Shown piece after piece: positions 58,329-64,000 of a stretch of DNA of 64,000 nucleotides. The position numbers and the translations under genes are program-made. The notes under the pieces were generated by a model, which saw nothing but the letters and a program-made list of their open reading frames with translations, was not told the origin of the DNA and searched no databases. The DNA is taken from assembly GCF_008087665.1 (NCBI RefSeq), contig NZ_CP042912.1:3720001-3784000 (forward strand), read 5' to 3'. The DNA comes from Mariniblastus fucicola. Its GTDB lineage: Bacteria > Planctomycetota > Planctomycetia > Pirellulales > Pirellulaceae. The stretch's first letter is position 1. Every line of letters begins with the position of its first letter.

Positions 58329-59987
58329 CTAGCGATAGATCTCAAGTCCCAGCGAGAAGCCGTGGACGAATGCGTCGTCGTCATCCGAACCGCTGAAACC
58401 GGTGAACGGCGACACGAACGGTGAGAAGTTATCCGCGACAGTGGCAACGTTTCCGAGGAACATGCCGTTGTAGCCGAATCGCAACCGAGCGGTCTGACGG
58501 ATCTGGTAGTGAGCCATCAACTGCAGTTCATAGGTTGTCGAAATGTTCGCGTTGTTGTCTTCGGTATCAAGCAGGGTCGTTCCGCCGTTTTGCAGGAAGT
58601 TGTCGACCTTGTTGATGTTCGCATAAGCACCGAATTTACTCAGACCCGAAAGGCTAAACCGGTATCCGATATCGTAGAACAATTCAGCTCCGATATGAGC
58701 ACCCAACATGTGGTTGATCGTGTCGATGCGGTACTGGCCAGTTTCGAATCCTGGAGCCACGTTGCCGAAGATATCGCGATTCGGTGCTGTACTGTCAAGC
58801 TGATACTTGTCGTCCATGTAGACATATCGCCAACCGACGAAGGACTTAAGAACGTCCCACCCCCAGCGAACACGGTTCAGTTCGATGCTGTGAACCGAAG
58901 TTTCCTTGAACTGAATGTGTTGCGAAGCACCGTTGAACGCTGACAGGTCGTCAGAGATCAAACCACCACCGGTGACAAACAACGCGTTGAGTCGATTCTC
59001 AGCATTGTTCGTCGTTTGACTGGCTTCGATGCCAGCGGTTCCGAAATAACTTATTTCACGTCCTTGAGTCATATCTGGTCGCTGTCCGAGCGTAATTCGC
59101 CAACCCGGATTGAAATCGAATTCACCCAGCGGATTGAAGTTCGAGTTCGTAATATTGCCGTCTTCGCGAGTCAGGTACAGCATCTCAAGATAAGCGTAAC
59201 GTCGTGCTGCACTTACCGAACCGTACGTTCCGTAGTCGCAGTTGATTTGATTTGGGTTGTAGCTACCGTTCGGTCCGCATGTATCGCAACTACTGTCGCC
59301 GCAGCTTCCACAACCTGCAACTACGCTCTCCATTGGAATCGCGTCGACAACAGGTCCAGCCTCAAAGTAGCCTGGAGCCACCGTCATCGAACCACTGTCC
59401 ATGATCGACTGTGGCATACCCGGCGACACCAACGACCCGGAGATCACGGGTGCGGCCTGCATTGACGCATCCATGCCCGCTCCCGGAAGCACGCTCATGT
59501 TGCGAGGTGAAGTTGGAGCAATCGACATCGGGGATGGGATCTGGATCGCCGGAACACCAATGCCAGGCTGACTGATTTCCTGAGCCAGAACCGGCATTTT
59601 CGCCGGCGAGAACGCACGCCCGACAAGAGCGGGCTCGACACGCCCGGCAACCTGCTTGATGCCAGAACCAATCGGAGCCAACAAACCGTTGGCGGGATTT
59701 GACTGGCTCGTTCCGGCAGCAACGCCAACACCGATCGGATTACCCGAGATAATTGGCGGCACGATTCCTGAGTTTTCGGCCATCCGGGCAGGAGCGAGTG
59801 GTTTTGACATTCCGCTGGAGTAGGAATAATCCACGTCTGGCCGAGCAGAGCTTGGCGTCCCCTGAACGATCGGAGGCATGAGGCTCGGTTGCTGTGCTGA
59901 AATTTCGCTGAGCCCCAAAACCGGGAACGCTCCAATGATCGAAATTGCTGCGAACTTTGCAAACTGTTGCAGTTTTTGCTTTTTCAT
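58329..59987 (-). CDS. BBP7-family outer-membrane beta-barrel protein
   Basis: The 552-residue protein starts at MKKQKLQQFAKFAAISIIGA, a basic N-region and signal peptide ending near ISAQQ. Residues about 35-200 are low-complexity (Pro, Gly, Ala, Ser, Ile rich; SPMSIAPTSPRNMSVLPGAG). A Cys-rich turn follows (CGSCGDSSCDTCGPNG). Residues about 240-552 form the barrel, with alternating strands such as RYAYLEMLYLTREDGN, PGWRITLGQRPDMTQG, WGWDVLKSFVGWRYVYMDDK and a last FVHGFSLGLEIYR ending with aromatic-terminal residues. This fits the planctomycete BBP7 family of outer-membrane proteins. Upstream in-frame codons were not used because they precede the signal. No partner gene is adjacent. Confidence 0.85.
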   Translation of the reverse strand: MKKQKLQQFAKFAAISIIGAFPVLGLSEISAQQPSLMPPIVQGTPSSARPDVDYSYSSGMSKPLAPARMAENSGIVPPIISGNPIGVGVAAGTSQSNPANGLLAPIGSGIKQVAGRVEPALVGRAFSPAKMPVLAQEISQPGIGVPAIQIPSPMSIAPTSPRNMSVLPGAGMDASMQAAPVISGSLVSPGMPQSIMDSGSMTVAPGYFEAGPVVDAIPMESVVAGCGSCGDSSCDTCGPNGSYNPNQINCDYGTYGSVSAARRYAYLEMLYLTREDGNITNSNFNPLGEFDFNPGWRITLGQRPDMTQGREISYFGTAGIEASQTTNNAENRLNALFVTGGGLISDDLSAFNGASQHIQFKETSVHSIELNRVRWGWDVLKSFVGWRYVYMDDKYQLDSTAPNRDIFGNVAPGFETGQYRIDTINHMLGAHIGAELFYDIGYRFSLSGLSKFGAYANINKVDNFLQNGGTTLLDTEDNNANISTTYELQLMAHYQIRQTARLRFGYNGMFLGNVATVADNFSPFVSPFTGFSGSDDDDAFVHGFSLGLEIYR

Positions 59988-60334
59988 GGGTCTGTTGTGT
60001 ACAAACAGGTCATCAAACGGCAATCCAATGCTGCCCCATCTGTTTTTCGGCGTAGAAACATTCCGACTTTGCCGATTCTTCTGATTTTTGCAAATATGCC
60101 CTATGTACCCGATCTTCCGACTTTCCTGTCCAAGTCGTGTAGACCGCCAAAAGTGCCAGCCTAACTCGGTGCCTTGGCCACAATCGATTATCAAACGCAA
60201 TACCTAAGCCCTTAAGAGCCCAATCGGTGGAATACGGTCTGGCAACTGCCGACTGATCCCAATAATATGGTCAGGCGGCTGCTTCCTTGAAGGCCGCGGC
60301 AAAATGCCAGCAATCTTCATGCATGTAAGACTCA
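59988..60334. other. 347-bp intergenic gap between divergent genes
   Basis: This lies between the minus-strand BBP7 gene and the plus-strand TPR gene and should contain a promoter for each. An imperfect palindrome CTGTTGTGTACAAACAG occurs at 59992-60008, just upstream of the BBP7 start. No convincing ORF, RNA gene or terminator was seen. Confidence 0.4.
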
Positions 60335-62050
60335 ATGAACTATCTTCTTTATCAACTCAAGCGACTTTTCATGCTGCCAGTGCTCCTGGTGACGTCTCCC
60401 GGCGAGGCGATTGGGAGTGCGTGGTCCGAATCCAGCCGCAACCGCGCACTGATGCTGGGGCTGCCTGCGTTGATCGTGGCGTTCGTCGCCGTGTCAGCCA
60501 TCGCTGGGGTTCAGCTGCTAAGCCAATCTTCGTTAGAAGACAAATACGACTATCTGTATCAGAAAACGACTGCTGATCTGATTCAGTTGAGCAAAGAAAT
60601 CGCTCGCAACCAGCAAGTGCAAAAGATCGATGCCGCTACGGCCAAGCCAACGATCAGCGAAGAGGAAAAAGCTCAGCTGATTGAGCTCCGCCAGGCCCAG
60701 CAGATTTATCTGGACAAGTTGATCGCGCTCGACCCGGAAAACAACGAATACCGATTCGAGCTGGCCAAGCTGGTTTCATCTCGAGGCAATCGCGACCACG
60801 CATTCAACATCCTGCGCGAATTGGCGCCTGAGGACATCCCCGGATTTCCGAAGGCTCATTCTGTTCTGGCTCGCCACTACTTTGATTTGCCAGCTCGCCC
60901 CGGAATGGAGCGTGATGGAAACCTTGCGATCGCCGAGAAACACGTCAACCACGTTTTGACTCGCGATGAAAAAGACACTGACGCGATGAAGCTTAAGGCA
61001 CGCATCTTGACTCGCCTGCGTCAGTACGAGGGTGCTCACAAGCTCTACACCGATCTGTTTGAGGACGACCCGAACTACTTTCGCGAGCTGGCCGAACTCA
61101 ATCGCGAGCTCGATCAGACTGAACGGGATCGAGCTTTGTACGAACGTGCCCTGGCCCAGTTTGAGCAACAGGCAGACCAGGATGACAGAGACGGGAACGA
61201 TCGAGATTGGATTCGCGTCGAGGCCGGCATTGCGACGACGTTGCAAAAACTGGAACGCTATCCAGAAGCCGAGGCTCGATTGGATCGCCTGATTCAGAAG
61301 TATGCGGCTGATCCGAAGGGCGGACCGCGACGCGTGTTTCTGCAGCATCTGATTGCTGACACGTACATTATCTGGGCGAACTCGATTGCCGACACGAAAA
61401 CTTCCTATGAATCGCTCGACGAGGAAACGCTCAACAAACTACTGGACCTCTACACGAAGGCTTACCGCAACAAACAGGACAACGTCCTCGTCCTTCAGTC
61501 GCTGGCACGACTGTCTCTCGCCAGCAACGAGGTCATCGCGGAGAAAGCGAGAACTGTTTACGATCCGAATGCGGACGTGGAAGCTCCTTCAGCGGTGCTG
61601 AATCAACTTGGAAATCACGCTTTGCTCAACAAACGATTCTCCGAAGCGATCATGTACTACGAGCGGGCAAGGGAAAAGGCTCCTCGAGATCCGGCGGTTC
61701 TGAACAATCTCGCCTATTCTTACCTTGTCGCTCAGGATGATGAGCGTAACGCTGAACGGGCGTTACAGTTGATCAATGAAGCGATAAAAAACATTCCGGC
61801 CGGATTCGACCCGTATGAAGCGTCAAAGTTTTTACACACCAAGGCAACCGCGTTGAAGCAACAGGATCGCCTGCAGGAAGCACTCGCGGTTTATGAAAGA
61901 GCGTTGAAGTCTCGTCCGGACCACGCCGACACATTGCGGTCGCTGATTGAGTGTTATCGCGGTCTCAACAAGCCGCCGCCGGAGCAATACAGCGAGCGAC
62001 TGGCTGAACTCGAGGAGGAAATGCGACGGAATCAACCTGCGGCTCCCTAA
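60335..62050 (+). CDS. Membrane-anchored TPR protein
   Basis: The 571-residue protein starts MNYLLYQLKRLFMLPVLLVT. One membrane segment lies at about 38-62 (LMLGLPALIVAFVAVSAIAG). A coiled, charged stretch (to about 135) leads to multiple TPR-like units, for example LYLDKLIALDPENNEYRFEL-type (IYLDKLIALDPENNEYRF), AIAEKHVNHVLTRDEKDTDAM, YEGAHKLYTDLFEDDPNYFR, YPEAEARLDRLIQKYAADP and a last block ALAVYERALKSRPDHADTL. It is followed by another gene of the same plan, so the two may form a complex or be paralogues. The periplasmic or cytoplasmic side cannot be fixed from the sequence. It has no signal peptide, so it should be an inner-membrane protein with the TPR in one compartment. Confidence 0.8.
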   Translation: MNYLLYQLKRLFMLPVLLVTSPGEAIGSAWSESSRNRALMLGLPALIVAFVAVSAIAGVQLLSQSSLEDKYDYLYQKTTADLIQLSKEIARNQQVQKIDAATAKPTISEEEKAQLIELRQAQQIYLDKLIALDPENNEYRFELAKLVSSRGNRDHAFNILRELAPEDIPGFPKAHSVLARHYFDLPARPGMERDGNLAIAEKHVNHVLTRDEKDTDAMKLKARILTRLRQYEGAHKLYTDLFEDDPNYFRELAELNRELDQTERDRALYERALAQFEQQADQDDRDGNDRDWIRVEAGIATTLQKLERYPEAEARLDRLIQKYAADPKGGPRRVFLQHLIADTYIIWANSIADTKTSYESLDEETLNKLLDLYTKAYRNKQDNVLVLQSLARLSLASNEVIAEKARTVYDPNADVEAPSAVLNQLGNHALLNKRFSEAIMYYERAREKAPRDPAVLNNLAYSYLVAQDDERNAERALQLINEAIKNIPAGFDPYEASKFLHTKATALKQQDRLQEALAVYERALKSRPDHADTLRSLIECYRGLNKPPPEQYSERLAELEEEMRRNQPAAP

Positions 62051-62167
62051 CGGTCATTGCCGACGCCGCTTTCGTAGCTGCTGCGTTTAATCGCACAGCG
62101 TGTTGGCGGTAACAGACTTGTGTTGCTAGACTGTTGATGAGTTTCCGCCCAGTTATTGCTTAAGATT

Positions 62168-64000
62168 ATGGTTTTCAACCGAAACGAAGACGGGTTTAAC
62201 AACCGCTCATTTTTCTCTCTCCTGATGGCTCCCTTTCGCGCTATTCAGGACTGGCTTAAGGACGCCATTTCCGGCGACGACTCGTTCCGCTCGGATCAGG
62301 GAAACGTCATCGTCAGATTCATCACGCTGCCGTTTCGGTTGCTGTGGGGATTCTTGGTCTTCATGGTTCAGGCTTGGACGACGTCCCGAAACGGGATTGC
62401 GTTTTTGCGTGGGCTTCCCGCGTTCGGGATTATCGCCTTTACGCCATTCCTCTTGTGGTTGGTCAATAACTACTCGCGTCAGATCTCGGTTGGGCCGACG
62501 ATTGGATATCACAAGATGCATCTTCGGAACGGAGCCGATGAATACGCTCAGCTGTTTTCGAAGAAACTGGTCGAGCTGGAACCGGAATCCAAAGAATACA
62601 AGTACATGATGGCCGAAGATTACGCACGTAACGGCGATATCGGCAAAGCAACGCGGATCATGGAATTTCTGGCCGGAAGTACTGACATCACGCCAACGGC
62701 ACTGGTTTCCAGCCCGGAGCCAACGGATACGGGCAATCCCCTGGATCCACCAACCACCGACGATTCGAGCGATCCAGACGTCGATGCTGCAGCAGAAAGC
62801 GCGGAGCCGGAGAAGTACGCCCAGGCTCATGTCTGGCTGTCCCAACAGCTCATTCGCAAACAGCGGATGGAGGGAATGGATGAAGCGGGAAACACGAAAG
62901 CCATGGCTCACCTTCGTGCGGCGATCGCTGCCGATCCAGAAAATATTCGAGCGAAAGTCAACCTGGTCGATCTATACCTGACCCGCGCCCGATCTATGGG
63001 CCCTGACTCTGGCGAATACAAAGAAGAAGAATACATCGAGAACCTGAAGCTCGCGCGTGAATCACTCGAGGCCCTGACACGGTTTCAAAACTTCAATCGT
63101 ATGGAGCAGGTTCTGGCCATGCCGCAGTTGGTTGACGTTTGCGTAAAACTTGGCGATGACGCTGCGGCAAAACGCGCTCTCAATGATGCGGCGTCGAAGG
63201 TCACCAGGATCGCGCGGCTTAATCCGGAAATTTACGAGATCTGGTTTTCGCTGGTTCAGTGTGCCGTAGCACTCAAGGACTACAAACGTGCCGATGAGTT
63301 TATCAAGACCGGATACCAGAACGTCAAGACTCAGGAAACACGACGTAAAATTATGCAGCTTTCGTCGCTGGTGTTTATTCAAAACGCGGACGATTTTAAA
63401 GACATCACGATCGAAAGAAATTTTCGGCTTAGGCTGTTTGCGCTTTGCAAGGCGATTGCAACGAACCCCAGAGACGTGAAAATTTACGATCGTTTGGAAG
63501 ACTACATTGATGTCGATGTGGATGAAGCCCAGCGAGAAGTTTGGTTGCGGAACTCGATTCTGGATTGCCCGATTCCGGGCGTGGTTCACATCCTGATCGG
63601 AACTCGTGAGCTTATTCGCGGTGATGTGGTCGCGGGTAAAACCAGCTGGGACATTGCACAGCACCAATTCGGGACGACCGAGTTCGTGATCCATCGTCTG
63701 CTTTCGATCGCGATTCGCAAGGAACCGAAGTACGGCGAAGGCGATTTGCTCAATACGGCATTACTGTTGTTCCCGGACCAGTACATGCTGTACGAAACCC
63801 GGGGTGCGATCAAAAAAGGCAGAGGTGAATTCACGGAGGCTATCAAGGACTTTGAATTCGTCATTGATAAAGTTCCGGATTTGATCACCGTTCAAAAACA
63901 CCTTGCGGACTGCTACGAAGCCATTGGCAATGCAGAGAAAGCGTCGTTCCATGAGAGTCGTGTCGAAGAATTGCTCGATCAGGTCGACCAGAAACAGCGT
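62168..64000 (+). CDS. Membrane-anchored TPR protein, 3' end outside the window
   Basis: The frame from the ATG at 62168 is open for 611 codons up to the window edge, so the C-terminus is missing. The N-terminal part has polar residues, then hydrophobic segments at about 55-75 (FITLPFRLLWGFLVFMVQAW) and 88-108 (GLPAFGIIAFTPFLLWLV). After that TPR-like helices run throughout, for example YAQLFSKKLVELEPESKEYK and ARNGDIGKATRIMEFLAG, plus MAHLRAAIAADPENIRAKVN. A Pro/Asp-rich linker lies about residues 180-215. The plan is the same as in the gene just upstream (60335-62050), after 117 bp. Members of this kind have no known function. The start is uncertain because the ribosome site is weak. Confidence 0.8.
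   Translation, partial: MVFNRNEDGFNNRSFFSLLMAPFRAIQDWLKDAISGDDSFRSDQGNVIVRFITLPFRLLWGFLVFMVQAWTTSRNGIAFLRGLPAFGIIAFTPFLLWLVNNYSRQISVGPTIGYHKMHLRNGADEYAQLFSKKLVELEPESKEYKYMMAEDYARNGDIGKATRIMEFLAGSTDITPTALVSSPEPTDTGNPLDPPTTDDSSDPDVDAAAESAEPEKYAQAHVWLSQQLIRKQRMEGMDEAGNTKAMAHLRAAIAADPENIRAKVNLVDLYLTRARSMGPDSGEYKEEEYIENLKLARESLEALTRFQNFNRMEQVLAMPQLVDVCVKLGDDAAAKRALNDAASKVTRIARLNPEIYEIWFSLVQCAVALKDYKRADEFIKTGYQNVKTQETRRKIMQLSSLVFIQNADDFKDITIERNFRLRLFALCKAIATNPRDVKIYDRLEDYIDVDVDEAQREVWLRNSILDCPIPGVVHILIGTRELIRGDVVAGKTSWDIAQHQFGTTEFVIHRLLSIAIRKEPKYGEGDLLNTALLLFPDQYMLYETRGAIKKGRGEFTEAIKDFEFVIDKVPDLITVQKHLADCYEAIGNAEKASFHESRVEELLDQVDQKQR

Noticed and set aside
1-64000. Mobile elements, CRISPR arrays, tRNA or rRNA genes
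   Set aside because: No transposase or integrase motif, no regularly spaced short repeats and no cloverleaf or rRNA-like stretch was seen while reading both strands; short RNA genes could still be missed by eye.

Overview
The window looks like chromosomal DNA of a planctomycete, most likely of the Pirellulales (Rhodopirellula/Blastopirellula-like). This rests on lineage-typical families: DUF1559 proteins, a DUF1588/DUF1592 plus DUF1552 cytochrome pair, a BBP7 outer-membrane barrel, a TIGR03067-type domain, a giant secreted protein with a degenerate LEPR-type N-terminus, and generally weak Shine-Dalgarno sites. I saw no tRNA, rRNA, CRISPR array, insertion sequence or phage gene. Base composition looks even, so this reads as core or accessory chromosome rather than an island.

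Layout. 1-5.4 kb: end of an envelope cluster (HlyD-type adaptor fragment, polytopic TPR-like protein, a GT39-like glycosyltransferase with a large extracytoplasmic beta-rich front), each overlapping the next by 4 bp. 5.4-12.5 kb: a receiver protein, a DUF6435 mini-protein, the four-gene ligase-associated DNA repair operon (exonuclease, ATP-dependent ligase, Lhr-type helicase, PdeM nuclease) with stop/start overlaps, then a DUF2256 zinc-finger mini-protein and a TIGR03643/DUF2805 mini-protein. 12.6-15.2 kb: small secreted protein, FMN reductase, small membrane protein, NhaR-like regulator. 15.4-20.6 kb: a type-I-secretion-like set (ABC exporter, HlyD adaptor, TolC-like lipoprotein). Its ABC ATPase has lost key catalytic residues. 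Its TolC-like gene has no Met codon and apparently no standard start codon.

20.6-29.4 kb: diheme peroxidase, ECF sigma factor with a membrane partner, secreted unknowns, a secreted DUF1559 protein, and on the minus strand an amidohydrolase/PhyH pair and a PilZ protein. 29.7-39.2 kb is one gene for a 3156-residue secreted protein with four tandem DUF1559 modules followed by more than 2000 residues of beta-type repeats. 39.2-44.9 kb: methyltransferase, ABM monooxygenase, and pyruvate dehydrogenase E1 and E2 (aceE, aceF). 45-58 kb: CE15-like esterase, cytochrome c'-like protein, TIM-barrel isomerase and small membrane protein, zinc-ribbon protein, stand-alone GspF-like protein, TIGR03067-like protein, DUF1588/DUF1552 pair, ATP-grasp enzyme. 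58.3-64 kb: BBP7 porin-like protein and two consecutive membrane-anchored TPR proteins, the second cut by the window edge.

The least ordinary features are the degenerate-ATPase secretion set with its startless, Met-free outer-membrane gene, the giant DUF1559/beta-repeat protein, the extended repair operon with three mini-proteins, and the beta-domain/GT39 fusion. All calls come from reading the sequence. No database search was possible, so family names rest on recognised motifs and remain to be confirmed.
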